A stretch of DNA of 11,911 nt from Thalassotalea_E sp964620605 (lineage in GTDB: Bacteria; Pseudomonadota; Gammaproteobacteria; Enterobacterales; Alteromonadaceae), in assembly GCA_964620605.1 (NCBI GenBank), contig CAZUHQ010000116.1:1-11911 (forward strand), written 5' to 3'. The translations under genes and the position numbers were made by a program. The stretch's first letter is position 1. The number at the start of each line of letters is the position of its first letter. The notes beneath the pieces were generated by a model, which saw nothing but the letters and a program-made list of their open reading frames with translations, did not search any database and was not told the DNA's origin. Positions 1 to 6,473 of the stretch are shown here, one piece after another.

Positions 1-189
1 CAGTGCGACTAATATGACACCAGGCTTGGTCATAGTAATAAATTCGGCACTTTTGTCATCAAACAAGATAGTGCGATATTCCGCTATCTGCTCTGCAATA
101 ATACTTGCCGCCCCGGCAATATTTTCTTCATTATCCATCAGCATAATGACTTTAGGGTGACGGCAAGCGATTGAAACAGGTTTAGACAT
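1..189 (-). CDS. Receiver-like signalling protein, 5' part only (runs off the window)
   Basis: Only the first 63 residues are present; the 3' end lies beyond base 1. The start is ATG at 187-189, preceded by a strong GGAGGT ribosome site, and it overlaps the end of the HPt gene by 8 bases (ATGTCTAA). Residues 13-63 follow the beta-alpha-beta pattern of a response-regulator receiver: a hydrophobic strand then MDNEEN (18-23), a helix, and a second strand ending KPGVILVAL (55-63). In ordinary receivers that strand reads like KPDVILVD and ends on the phospho-acceptor Asp; here the aligned residue is Ala62. The first acidic pair is also only partly kept (D19-N20). I infer a receiver or pseudo-receiver module in the same operon as the kinase and HPt. 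The output domain, if any, is not visible, so no function can be named. Confidence 0.6.
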   Translation of the reverse strand, partial: MSKPVSIACRHPKVIMLMDNEENIAGAASIIAEQIAEYRTILFDDKSAEFITMTKPGVILVAL

Positions 190-526
190 TATTAGTGACC
201 TCCGCATACACTTGCTTCACCGCCTGGTGAAGTTCAATAATTTGTTGCTTACATTGCATCAGATCCTGATTAATCGCACAGACTTCTAATTGCTGAAGAT
301 GTTCTGCGGTAATTTCAGCGCCAACAGCCTTGGCCGATGTTTTTAGGTAATGGGCGACTTCACTGATTTTTTGATAGCGCTGCTGATTGAAATATGAGGT
401 AATATCTGCGATAGACATTTTTGCCTGTTTAAGAAATTCTAGTTCAAACTTACGCGCAGCGACTTTATCGTCACCGATCAGATTAATAATAACTTCTCTG
501 TTTAATACTTGTTTGTCACTCTTCAT
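182..526 (-). CDS. HPt (histidine phosphotransfer) domain protein
   Basis: A 114-residue, helical, single-domain phosphotransfer protein. The signature AHYLKTSAKAVGA (residues 58-70) matches the HPt core pattern AHxLKSSA...GA, with His59 as the expected phospho-accepting histidine. It should carry phosphate between the receiver of the adjacent hybrid kinase and a downstream receiver. It sits in the cytoplasm, having no signal peptide or membrane segment. The start ATG (524-526) lies 1 base after the kinase stop (TGATATG), and I see no Shine-Dalgarno sequence before it, so translation is probably coupled to termination on the kinase gene. Its own 3' end overlaps the next gene by 8 bases. The family is clear; the partners are inferred from gene order. 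Confidence 0.85.
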   Translation of the reverse strand: MKSDKQVLNREVIINLIGDDKVAARKFELEFLKQAKMSIADITSYFNQQRYQKISEVAHYLKTSAKAVGAEITAEHLQQLEVCAINQDLMQCKQQIIELHQAVKQVYAEVTNNV

Positions 527-527
527 A

Positions 528-3269
528 TCAATACCATTTTTTTAGTACTTCTTTTAAGTCAGACATTTGCATTGGTTTGCTTATAAAATCATTCATGCCA
601 CTGTCAAAACAGTGTTGAGCATCACCACTCATTGCAGCGCCGGTAATAGCAATAATGGGAATAGGTTTGAGTTGTTTTTGTTTTTCCTGAGCCCTGATAT
701 TTTTCGTCATGTCATAGCCATCAACTAGCGGCATATGACAATCAGTTAAAATTAAGTTGTAGCTATTTTGTTGCCACTGCGCTATGCCCTCTTCACCGTT
801 ATTGGCAATATCACAGCTATAGCCGATATGTTTCATTTGTTTTTTAATTAACTTTTGGTTCAGCGGATTATCTTCTACCACTAAAATGCCATCTTTTAAC
901 GATGAATTTACACTGCTAGATTCCTCTAATGTTAGTGCCAGATCGTCAAAATCCAGTTCATCCAGTGTTAATGTTTGATTGTTAAGTTTTAACTGTTTTA
1001 CCGCTTCTATTAATTGCACCCTGGTACTAGGGTAAGTAGGAATTAATTTAATACCAGGTAAAAATCCTCTAAACGAGGCCATGTCGCGGCGATTGATTGC
1101 ACAACAAATATTACTGGAATATTTGACTTGTTGATAAAGAGTAACCACTTGCTGCCTGGTTTTTTCTTCAATGCTTGCCAGAATGATAACGACATCGTAA
1201 TCCTGACTGTGGCTAACAACATTATCAAAGTCAATCAGTTTAACCGTAGCGCCTTCTTCTGCCAGATAGGCAGTCCAATGATACACTCGCTCCATATCAT
1301 CATTGGCAATGGCTAAAATAGCGACATTGGTCGCGGTCAAGGTTTCAACTTCTAAAGCGGTAGTTTCCTGGGATATCCACAAAGGCAAGTTAATGGTAAA
1401 GGTAGTACCTTTGCCTAATTGACTTTTCAGTGTTATTTCGCCCCCCATCATTTCTGTGAGCTTGCCGCAAATATTCAAGCCTAAGCCTGTTCCGCCGTAT
1501 TTGCGGGTTGTTGAGCGCTCGGCCTGAGTAAACGGAGAAAACAGTTTTTGCTGAACATCGTCGGCAATACCTATACCGTTATCTGAAATAACAAAACTGA
1601 CATGGCTTATTAATGGATCACTCTTTTCAACGGTAGCAATCAGCTTTATTAACCCTTGATCTTGTGATTTCCCACCGGTAAATTTAATTGCATTACCCAG
1701 GATGTTAAATAATATTTGCCTGACCCGAGTTGCATCCCCCTTAACAAACCTGGGAATTTGCGGATCTTCGGTGATCACTAGTTTGATATTGTTTTTCGCT
1801 AATACCGGAATAAATACTTTAACAATATTATCTATCACTTCCGATATTGAAAAGGCGGACTCTTCCAGCTCTAATTTACCGGCTTCTATTTTATTGATAT
1901 CTAAAATGTCATTAAGAATAAACACTAAGTTGTTAGCTGAAGTTTTAGCGGTATCGATCAGATCTAATGATTCGACACTTTGCTCAGTCGTTGATAACAA
2001 ATCCAGGGAACCTATTACCGCATTCATTGGTGTGCGCAATTCATGACTCATCATTGAAAGGAAATCAGTTTTCGTCTGGCTTGCAAGCTCCGCCTGCTCT
2101 TTCGCTTTTTCTAATAAATGAGTACGGCTTAATACCCTTTGTTCGAGTTGGTTATTTAACTGCTCTAGCTCATATTGCACTTTGTAAATCAAGGTTTGAT
2201 CGATACAGATGCGATAGCTGTGCCCGCTAAAATTTTGACTAATTTTACCTTTACCTAAAATATATTTAAGTTCGCCATTTGCCAGCACCACTCGATAATG
2301 CTCGTTAAAAAATTCTCCTGTTTTTAATGAATTTCGCATCGCATTGACTACCCGGTTGCAATCTTCCGGATGAATTAGCGCAAGAAACTTCTCCAAATTT
2401 CCCCTATCTTCTTCATTGAGCAGAAACATTTCATTTGCTAACTCATCCCAGTCCCATCGCCACAGTTTGTTATCAATGCATTCCGCCCGCCAAGTGCCGA
2501 TATTGCCGGCCTTCATCGCGATATTTTTACTTTCAACCGCTTCATTGAGTTTGGCTATCGAATTTTTCATTTCGGTACAATCAGTAAGTGACCCGGCGAT
2601 AAAGTGTGCTATGTTGTCTTGTTGAACGGCTTCCCCTTTTAATTGAAACCAATGCACCTTCTGGTCTTTAACGATCCTAAATTCAAAAGACAGTAAAATA
2701 TCAAATTGAATATGGTTATTGAAAAAAGCGTCAAACACGCCTTTATCTTCACTGAACACTAAAGCTCTAAAATCTTGCCAGGTAAGTTCCTGATCAATCG
2801 GTACCATTACAAGTGCTTTAAAGGTGTCAGAAAACCTTGCTTTTTGATCTACCAGATCGTATTCCCACAAGCCAGTTGAGGTTCTGGCGATACAATGTTC
2901 AATTTTCTTTAACAGCTGATCTTTTTTGTGATATTGATGATACCAATAAGGCGCTTTATCAATTAACACCATCAGCAATGCGGGCTGCTCAGCAAGAGTG
3001 TTAAACCTTAACTGAACGTTGAATTTTTCAACCAGGCTTTTCTTGTATAAGGCGATACAAGTCGTTTCCTGTCCACTTGCTAAAATCTTCGAAAAATCTG
3101 GCGTTTTATCGATAAAGTGAAATAGTGATTTGATATTAGTTGCGCTACTTATATCAAAATGAAACACGCTTTTAAAACTTGAGTTAACCGCTGTAATTTT
3201 CCCATCACCGGTAATATTAATCAGAGGAAATGGCATAGCATCAAGCGCATTAGTTTCTTGTACCAGCAT
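528..3269 (-). CDS. Soluble PAS-containing hybrid sensor histidine kinase
   Basis: A 913-residue kinase with no obvious transmembrane segment, so probably a cytoplasmic sensor. Visible order: a PAS-like segment at about 8-105; PAS_3-like domains at about 130-232 and 253-360; a coiled-coil linker at about 363-400; HisKA with SMMSHELRTPMN, phospho-acceptor His409; HATPase_c with the N box (FNILGNAIKFT, Asn526), G1 (DNGIGI, 563-568), F box (LFSPFTQ) and G2 (GGTGLGL, 592-598). A receiver-like segment at about 646-760 lacks the phospho-acceptor Asp. A canonical receiver follows at about 793-913, with E799/D800, Asp843 in LTDCHMP, Thr876 and Lys898. The layout recalls BarA/ArcB-type kinases, but with the HPt on a separate gene immediately downstream. 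The start ATG at 3267-3269 has AAGGG about 10 bases upstream. The signal is unknown; no PAS ligand can be assigned. Confidence 0.93.
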   Translation of the reverse strand: MLVQETNALDAMPFPLINITGDGKITAVNSSFKSVFHFDISSATNIKSLFHFIDKTPDFSKILASGQETTCIALYKKSLVEKFNVQLRFNTLAEQPALLMVLIDKAPYWYHQYHKKDQLLKKIEHCIARTSTGLWEYDLVDQKARFSDTFKALVMVPIDQELTWQDFRALVFSEDKGVFDAFFNNHIQFDILLSFEFRIVKDQKVHWFQLKGEAVQQDNIAHFIAGSLTDCTEMKNSIAKLNEAVESKNIAMKAGNIGTWRAECIDNKLWRWDWDELANEMFLLNEEDRGNLEKFLALIHPEDCNRVVNAMRNSLKTGEFFNEHYRVVLANGELKYILGKGKISQNFSGHSYRICIDQTLIYKVQYELEQLNNQLEQRVLSRTHLLEKAKEQAELASQTKTDFLSMMSHELRTPMNAVIGSLDLLSTTEQSVESLDLIDTAKTSANNLVFILNDILDINKIEAGKLELEESAFSISEVIDNIVKVFIPVLAKNNIKLVITEDPQIPRFVKGDATRVRQILFNILGNAIKFTGGKSQDQGLIKLIATVEKSDPLISHVSFVISDNGIGIADDVQQKLFSPFTQAERSTTRKYGGTGLGLNICGKLTEMMGGEITLKSQLGKGTTFTINLPLWISQETTALEVETLTATNVAILAIANDDMERVYHWTAYLAEEGATVKLIDFDNVVSHSQDYDVVIILASIEEKTRQQVVTLYQQVKYSSNICCAINRRDMASFRGFLPGIKLIPTYPSTRVQLIEAVKQLKLNNQTLTLDELDFDDLALTLEESSSVNSSLKDGILVVEDNPLNQKLIKKQMKHIGYSCDIANNGEEGIAQWQQNSYNLILTDCHMPLVDGYDMTKNIRAQEKQKQLKPIPIIAITGAAMSGDAQHCFDSGMNDFISKPMQMSDLKEVLKKWY

Positions 3270-3306
3270 ACCTGCAACCCTTAAATAAAATAAGCTCCAT
3301 CTAACC

Positions 3307-3321
3307 CTACTCTAAGAGTAG
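3307..3321. promoter_or_regulatory. Perfect inverted repeat between kinase operon and tag, candidate operator
   Basis: CTACTCTAAGAGTAG has two perfect 7-base arms around a single central A. It lies about 38 bases ahead of the kinase start and 74 bases ahead of the tag start, in the divergent intergenic region. The size and symmetry suit a dimeric repressor. I do not recognise it as a known operator, and chance cannot be excluded in AT-rich DNA. Confidence 0.35.
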
Positions 3322-3334
3322 CAGCTATTAATAA

Positions 3335-3363
3335 TTGTACTAATATCAAGGGCAAAGTAAGAT
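3335..3363 (+). promoter_or_regulatory. Putative sigma70 promoter of tag
   Basis: TTGTAC (3335-3340), 17 bases, then TAAGAT (3358-3363), would give a leader of about 26 bases before the tag ATG. The -10 matches 4 of 6 and the -35 only 3 of 6 consensus positions, so this is tentative. A second inverted repeat, TGTGA-ATTC-TCACA (3363-3376), overlaps the predicted start point. Confidence 0.3.
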
Positions 3364-3395
3364 GTGAATTCTCACAACTTAACCTAAATGTTTTT

Positions 3396-3977
3396 ATGAC
3401 AACAACACAACCAACCAGATGCCCCTGGTTAGATATCAGCAAGCCCGACTATGTGAAATATCACGATGAAGAATGGGGAGTACCGGTTCGTGATGATAAA
3501 AAAATGTTTGAATTTATCATCTTAGAATCAGCACAGGCAGGACTGAGTTGGTACACTATATTAAAAAGACGCGAAGGTTACCGTAAAGCATTCGCGAATT
3601 TTAACGTTGAGCAAGTGGCAGAATTCGACGAGTACAAAGTTGAACAGTTAATGCAAGATGCATCAATTATCCACAACCGGGCAAAGATTAACGCCGCAAT
3701 TAGTAACGCAAAAATTTTCATCAAGATACAACAGGAATTTGGTAGCTTTTGTAACTACCTGTGGGGCTATGTTGATAATATTCCTGTTGAAAATACAATT
3801 CACAGCTTGGCGGATTATCCGGCGACATCTGCTTTATCGGACACCATCAGCGCAGACTTAAAAAAACGTGGCTTTAAATTTTTTGGCTCAACCATTTGTT
3901 ATGCCCATTTACAGGCATGTGGGCTGATTAATGATCACAGCATGTCATGTTTTAGAAAATCACAAGTTGCTGAGTAA
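3396..3977 (+). CDS. tag: DNA-3-methyladenine glycosylase I
   Basis: A 193-residue base-excision repair enzyme that removes 3-methyladenine from alkylated DNA. It aligns along its whole length with E. coli Tag (187 residues). The zinc-snap ligands are present: Cys9, His23, His181 and Cys185, in the RCPW, YHDEEWG and NDHSMSC contexts. The catalytic-pocket residues are also kept: Glu44 in LESAQAGLSW, Trp52 and Tyr22. KKRGFKFFGSTICY and QACGLINDH are Tag hallmarks. The ATG at 3396 is chosen because the N-terminal zinc Cys follows at the expected distance; a Shine-Dalgarno sequence is not obvious. It stands alone, divergent from the kinase operon, with an AT-rich leader. No clear T-tailed terminator follows it; the nearest hairpin (4026-4044) lacks a T run. 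Confidence 0.95.
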   Translation: MTTTQPTRCPWLDISKPDYVKYHDEEWGVPVRDDKKMFEFIILESAQAGLSWYTILKRREGYRKAFANFNVEQVAEFDEYKVEQLMQDASIIHNRAKINAAISNAKIFIKIQQEFGSFCNYLWGYVDNIPVENTIHSLADYPATSALSDTISADLKKRGFKFFGSTICYAHLQACGLINDHSMSCFRKSQVAE

Positions 3978-4020
3978 ACTTATTTTATTTTGGCTACGTT
4001 CCTTTTAATTGTGGTTATTA

Positions 4021-4160
4021 TCTAGCCCCTTGATAAATAAGGGGGTTGCTATGGTGATAAGGGCAAGCATCACCCGCATATATGCGGGTGTTGGGCTTCC
4101 ATGAACGGACTTGCAGCATCTTGCTTGTTTACCTAGCAAGCCCCTAGGAACATAGTCTTT
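4021..4160. repeat. Cluster of inverted repeats in the tag-yccA gap (possible intergenic repeat element or structured RNA)
   Basis: This is the only gene-free stretch longer than 300 bases (3978-4338), and its first half is unusually rich in dyad symmetry. CCCCTT/AAGGGG is at 4026-4031 and 4039-4044. GGTGAT/ATCACC is at 4053-4058 and 4069-4074. A perfect 20-base palindrome, CACCCGCATATATGCGGGTG, is at 4071-4090. GGGCTT/AAGCCC is at 4093-4098 and 4138-4143. CTTGCT/AGCAAG is at 4120-4125 and 4135-4140. CCTAG/CTAGG is at 4132-4136 and 4144-4148. Several arms overlap, so the hairpins are mutually exclusive. It is more GC-rich than the surrounding intergenic DNA and has no convincing reading frame. 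It could be a short dispersed repeat of the REP/MITE type or a non-coding RNA; I cannot decide from one copy. Confidence 0.45.
4071..4090. repeat. Perfect 20-base palindrome
   Basis: CACCCGCATATATGCGGGTG reads identically on both strands with no spacer. Flanking AAGC (4065-4068) and GCTT (4095-4098) can extend it into an imperfect cruciform across a small internal loop. No T run follows, so it does not look like a rho-independent terminator for tag. Confidence 0.85.
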
Positions 4161-4232
4161 ATTTTTTGTAACAAATGACTCTGATATTTACGCGATTTAA
4201 TCGAAATAAGGCATAGTAATTTTAAATACCTG

Positions 4233-4250
4233 TGTCATAATATGTCATAA
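4233..4250 (+). promoter_or_regulatory. Direct repeat TGTCATAA x2, 10-base period, upstream of yccA
   Basis: TGTCATAA occurs at 4233-4240 and again at 4243-4250, exactly one helical turn apart. Tandem sites with a 10-11 base period are typical for OmpR/PhoB-family response regulators. The half-site TGTCAT matches the PhoB half-site, but the period in a Pho box is 11, not 10. E. coli yccA is reported to be in the Cpx regulon, and CpxR also binds 10-period direct repeats, though with GTAAA half-sites. The regulator is therefore uncertain. Confidence 0.4.
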
Positions 4251-4276
4251 GATTTGGAGTTAAATATCGATTACCA

Positions 4277-4305
4277 CTTGAACTTATCGATTTTAGCCTT
4301 ATCTT
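4277..4305 (+). promoter_or_regulatory. Putative yccA promoter, sigma32-like or sigma70
   Basis: CTTGAAC (4277-4283), 13 bases, then CCTTATCT (4297-4304), resembles the heat-shock pattern CTTGAAA-N11-16-CCCCATNT (6/7 and 6/8 matches). The same DNA can be read as sigma70: TTGAAC (4278-4283), 16 bases, TATCTT (4300-4305). It lies about 35 bases before the start codon, which suits the gene. I cannot separate the two readings by eye. Confidence 0.4.
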
Positions 4306-4326
4306 AAAAATATAACTACAGTTCTT

Positions 4327-4331
4327 AGAGG
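4327..4331 (+). promoter_or_regulatory. Ribosome binding site that decides the yccA start
   Basis: AGAGG lies 1 base before the first in-frame ATG (4333) but 7 bases before the second (4339). Only the second spacing is workable, so the real start is most likely 4339. Confidence 0.65.
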
Positions 4332-4338
4332 AATGTTT

Positions 4339-5007
4339 ATGCAATCAAATATGAGTTTTCAAACAGCGAGTCGTGGCTCAGCTATTGAAATCAATAAAGT
4401 GTTAAAAAACACCTATATGTTACTTTCTATGACGCTTGCGTTTAGTGCGGTAACTGCTGGTATTTCAATGGCGATGGGCTTATCTCATATGGCAGCCTTG
4501 GTAATGACGCTTGTTGCTTTCGGTTTATTATTTGTTGTTAATAAACAAGCCGATAAAGCTAACGGTATTTTCTGGATCTTTGCTTTTACCGGTTTAATGG
4601 GGGCGTCTTTAGGCCCTATGCTGAACTTTTATGCTGCTATGCCAAATGGCGGTTCACTGATTATGCAAGCATTAGGCGGCACCGCATTGATCTTTTTCGC
4701 GTTATCAGGCTATGCGTTAACCAGTAAAAAAGACTTCTCATTTATGGGCGGCTTTTTAATGGTTGGCTTGATCGTAGTGATCATCGCCGCTATCGCGAAT
4801 ATTTTCTTTGCCATCCCCGCAGTATCCTTAGCGTTAAGCGCAGCGATTATTATGATCATGTCCGGCTTAATTTTATTTGATACCAGCCGCATTATTCACG
4901 GTGGCGAGCGTAACTATATTCGTGCAACCGTTGCTTTATACTTAAATATTTATAATATTTTTACCAGCCTTTTACATTTATTAGGTGCGTTAGGCGGAGA
5001 TGATTAA
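4339..5007 (+). CDS. yccA: Bax inhibitor-1/YccA family inner-membrane protein
   Basis: A 222-residue polytopic membrane protein of the BI-1/TMBIM (UPF0005) family. It aligns throughout with E. coli YccA (219 residues), an FtsH substrate and modulator that protects stuck Sec translocons. Shared blocks are the N-terminal NTYMLLSMTLAFSAVTA, FAFTGLMGASLGPMLN, QALGGTALIFF, KKDFSFMGGFLM, and the C-terminal IIHGGERNYIRATVALYLNIYNIF-type block with its conserved charged loop. About seven hydrophobic helices are visible. The start at 4339 follows ribosome-site spacing; an in-frame ATG two codons earlier is possible. It is followed directly by a terminator and then the tus genes, a neighbourhood also known in other gammaproteobacteria (yccA beside tusE in E. 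coli). Its own upstream region carries the direct repeat and promoter described above. Function in this host is inferred from the family. Confidence 0.93.
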   Translation: MQSNMSFQTASRGSAIEINKVLKNTYMLLSMTLAFSAVTAGISMAMGLSHMAALVMTLVAFGLLFVVNKQADKANGIFWIFAFTGLMGASLGPMLNFYAAMPNGGSLIMQALGGTALIFFALSGYALTSKKDFSFMGGFLMVGLIVVIIAAIANIFFAIPAVSLALSAAIIMIMSGLILFDTSRIIHGGERNYIRATVALYLNIYNIFTSLLHLLGALGGDD

Positions 5008-5034
5008 TCTCTGGTAAATTTTAACGTATAATAG

Positions 5035-5062
5035 AAAGCCTCTGATACAGAGGCTTTTTTAT
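5035..5062 (+). terminator. Rho-independent terminator after yccA
   Basis: AAAGCCTCTG (5035-5044), loop ATA, CAGAGGCTTT (5048-5057), then further T residues to 5060 and a TTTTT run just after. It has a 10-base perfect stem and lies 27 bases after the yccA stop. It separates yccA from tusD, which starts 31 bases beyond the hairpin-T run. Confidence 0.9.
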
Positions 5063-5093
5063 TTTTAACCAAGTAATTTTCTAAGGCGAAAAC

Positions 5094-5462
5094 GTGCAAA
5101 GTTTGGCTGTTGTCATAACCACCGCTCCTAATAATCACTTAACGGAAACGGCTTATCAGCTTATTTCACAGGCCGTGACCCAAGGCATTAACGTCATTGG
5201 CGTTTTTTTCTATCAAGCAGGCGTACTTAATGCCAGTGAACACTTAGCCATACCCAGTGATGAATACCCGTTATTGGCTCGTTGGAACACTTTGTCACAA
5301 CAGCACCAAGTACCGCTTTACCTTTGCAGTACAGCAGCAGAAAAACACGGATTATTAACCGACCAAGAAAACGCTAAGCTGCTAAGCGAAGCTTTTACTA
5401 TTGCCGGTTTAGGTGAACTAGTAGAGCTCCATGCAAGTGCAGATCATGTGGTGCAGTTATGA
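5094..5462 (+). CDS. tusD: Sulfurtransferase subunit TusD (DsrE family)
   Basis: 122 residues, against 128 for E. coli TusD. It is the catalytic subunit of the cytosolic TusBCD hexamer, which takes persulfide sulfur from TusA and passes it to TusE for 2-thiouridine formation at the wobble position of Lys, Glu and Gln tRNAs. The active cysteine is Cys78 in LYLCSTAAEKHG, at the same residue number as in E. coli. GVFFYQAGVLNA, SDEYPLLARW and FTIAGLGELVE are family blocks. The start is GTG at 5094, supported by AAGG (5083-5086) 7 bases upstream; no ATG is suitably placed. It is the first gene of the tusDCBE run, and its stop overlaps tusC as ATGA. Expression must come from a promoter in the 30-odd bases after the yccA terminator or from read-through. 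Confidence 0.93.
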   Translation: MQSLAVVITTAPNNHLTETAYQLISQAVTQGINVIGVFFYQAGVLNASEHLAIPSDEYPLLARWNTLSQQHQVPLYLCSTAAEKHGLLTDQENAKLLSEAFTIAGLGELVELHASADHVVQL

Positions 5463-5824
5463 ACAATCAAAAATCAATCGCCATTTTAAATACCACAGCG
5501 CCGTTTAGCGCAGCGAATGCTAAAGATGCATTAGATATTGCGCTGATCATGGGCAGTTATCAGCAGGAAACACATTTATTTTTCAAAGGTGACGGAGTCT
5601 GGCAATTGGTATCTAAGCAACAGCCAGAATTAATTAACGTGAAAAATTCCCTTAAAACCTTTGCCGCCTTTGAATTTTACGATATAGACCATGTTTATGT
5701 TTGTTCGCAGAGTCTGAGTGAACGAGGCCTTAATGCCGATTTTCATATCGACAATGTCAAAGTGCTAACCGCATCACAATTTGCCGATGCGCTCAAGCAA
5801 CATTCAACCATATTAAGGTTTTAG
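5459..5824 (+). CDS. tusC: Sulfurtransferase complex subunit TusC
   Basis: 121 residues, against 119 for E. coli TusC. It is a DsrF-like subunit of the TusBCD sulfur relay. Recognisable blocks are the N-terminal IAILNTTAPFSAANAKDALD, FFKGDGVWQL, the central FYDIDHVYVCSQSLSERGL and the C-terminal ILRF, which also ends the E. coli protein. The ATGA overlap with tusD implies translational coupling and fixes the start. It is thought to be structural rather than the primary sulfur carrier. Confidence 0.93.
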   Translation: MNNQKSIAILNTTAPFSAANAKDALDIALIMGSYQQETHLFFKGDGVWQLVSKQQPELINVKNSLKTFAAFEFYDIDHVYVCSQSLSERGLNADFHIDNVKVLTASQFADALKQHSTILRF

Positions 5825-5832
5825 AAATCATC

Positions 5833-6126
5833 ATGCCAAACACTAGCCTTCACTTATTGAGAAGTTCTCCGTTTGCTGATCAGCAAGCGAAGTTAATGTT
5901 AACACTGATAAATGAAAAAGATGCGATTGTATTGATGGACGATGGTTGCTACTTAAATAATCATCCGTTACTTGCAGAAGCTCTAGCAAAAACAAAAAAT
6001 CTGTACTTTATTGACGAGCATTTGAAAGCAAGAGCATTAACCGCCAAGCCTCAGATAACAAATATCAGCCTGGCTCAACTCACTGAGCTTATTTTCACTT
6101 ATACGAATTCGGTAACCTGGCAATGA
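5833..6126 (+). CDS. tusB: Sulfurtransferase complex subunit TusB (DsrH-like)
   Basis: 97 residues, against 95 for E. coli TusB, the third subunit of TusBCD. It is the most diverged member, but it keeps SLHLLRSSPF at the start (LHTLHRSPW in E. coli), a central DAIVLMDDGCY strand, YFIDEHLKARALT (ALNEDLIARGLT in E. coli), and a C-terminal SVTWQ tail like MAW. It starts 8 bases after tusC with a weak ribosome site and overlaps tusE by 4 bases (ATGA). Its place in the operon makes the call firm. Confidence 0.88.
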   Translation: MPNTSLHLLRSSPFADQQAKLMLTLINEKDAIVLMDDGCYLNNHPLLAEALAKTKNLYFIDEHLKARALTAKPQITNISLAQLTELIFTYTNSVTWQ

Positions 6127-6455
6127 CACTAGAATTTAATCAGCAAATTATTGAAACAGACGCTCAGGGTTATTTAATCGATCATTTACTATGGTCTGAG
6201 CCTTTAGCGCAAGTTATTGCTAAGCAAGATGGATTAACATTGACAGAAGCTCATTGGGAAGTGATCCGCTTCGTTCGTCAGTTTTATTTAACCTACAATA
6301 CTTCTCCGGCGATCCGGGCACTGACCAAAGCGATGAAGGCCGAGTTTGGAGAAGAAAAAGCCAGTAGCCGTTATCTCTATCGACTGTTTCCGCAAGGGCC
6401 TGCCAAACAGGCAACAAAATACGCCGGCTTACCTAAGCCAGCGCGTTGTATTTAA
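6123..6455 (+). CDS. tusE: TusE/DsrC family sulfur carrier
   Basis: 110 residues, against 109 for E. coli TusE (YccK). It accepts persulfide from TusD and delivers it to the MnmA-tRNA complex. The sulfur-carrying cysteine is the penultimate residue, Cys109, in PKPARCI. The second DsrC-type cysteine 11 residues upstream is absent (Ala99 region, GPAKQATKYAGLPKPARCI), which marks it as a tRNA-type TusE, not a sulfite-reductase DsrC. HWEVIRFVRQFY, NTSPAIRALTKAM and SSRYLYRLFP are strongly conserved. It is the last gene of the operon and converges on the small minus-strand gene 18 bases away. Confidence 0.95.
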   Translation: MTLEFNQQIIETDAQGYLIDHLLWSEPLAQVIAKQDGLTLTEAHWEVIRFVRQFYLTYNTSPAIRALTKAMKAEFGEEKASSRYLYRLFPQGPAKQATKYAGLPKPARCI

Positions 6456-6473
6456 CACTATTTAACGTCTAAA

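Noticed and set aside
1702..2046. Plus-strand open frame opposite the kinase HisKA/HATPase region
   Set aside because: It is antisense to strongly conserved kinase motifs, has no ribosome site and no recognisable protein features.
3363..3376. CRP site at TGTGA-ATTC-TCACA
   Set aside because: CRP needs a 6-base spacer between these half-sites; here it is 4. Kept only as a generic inverted repeat.
4026..4044. Terminator for tag at CCCCTT...AAGGGG
   Set aside because: The hairpin is followed by GTTGCTATGG, not a T run, and it lies within the larger repeat cluster.
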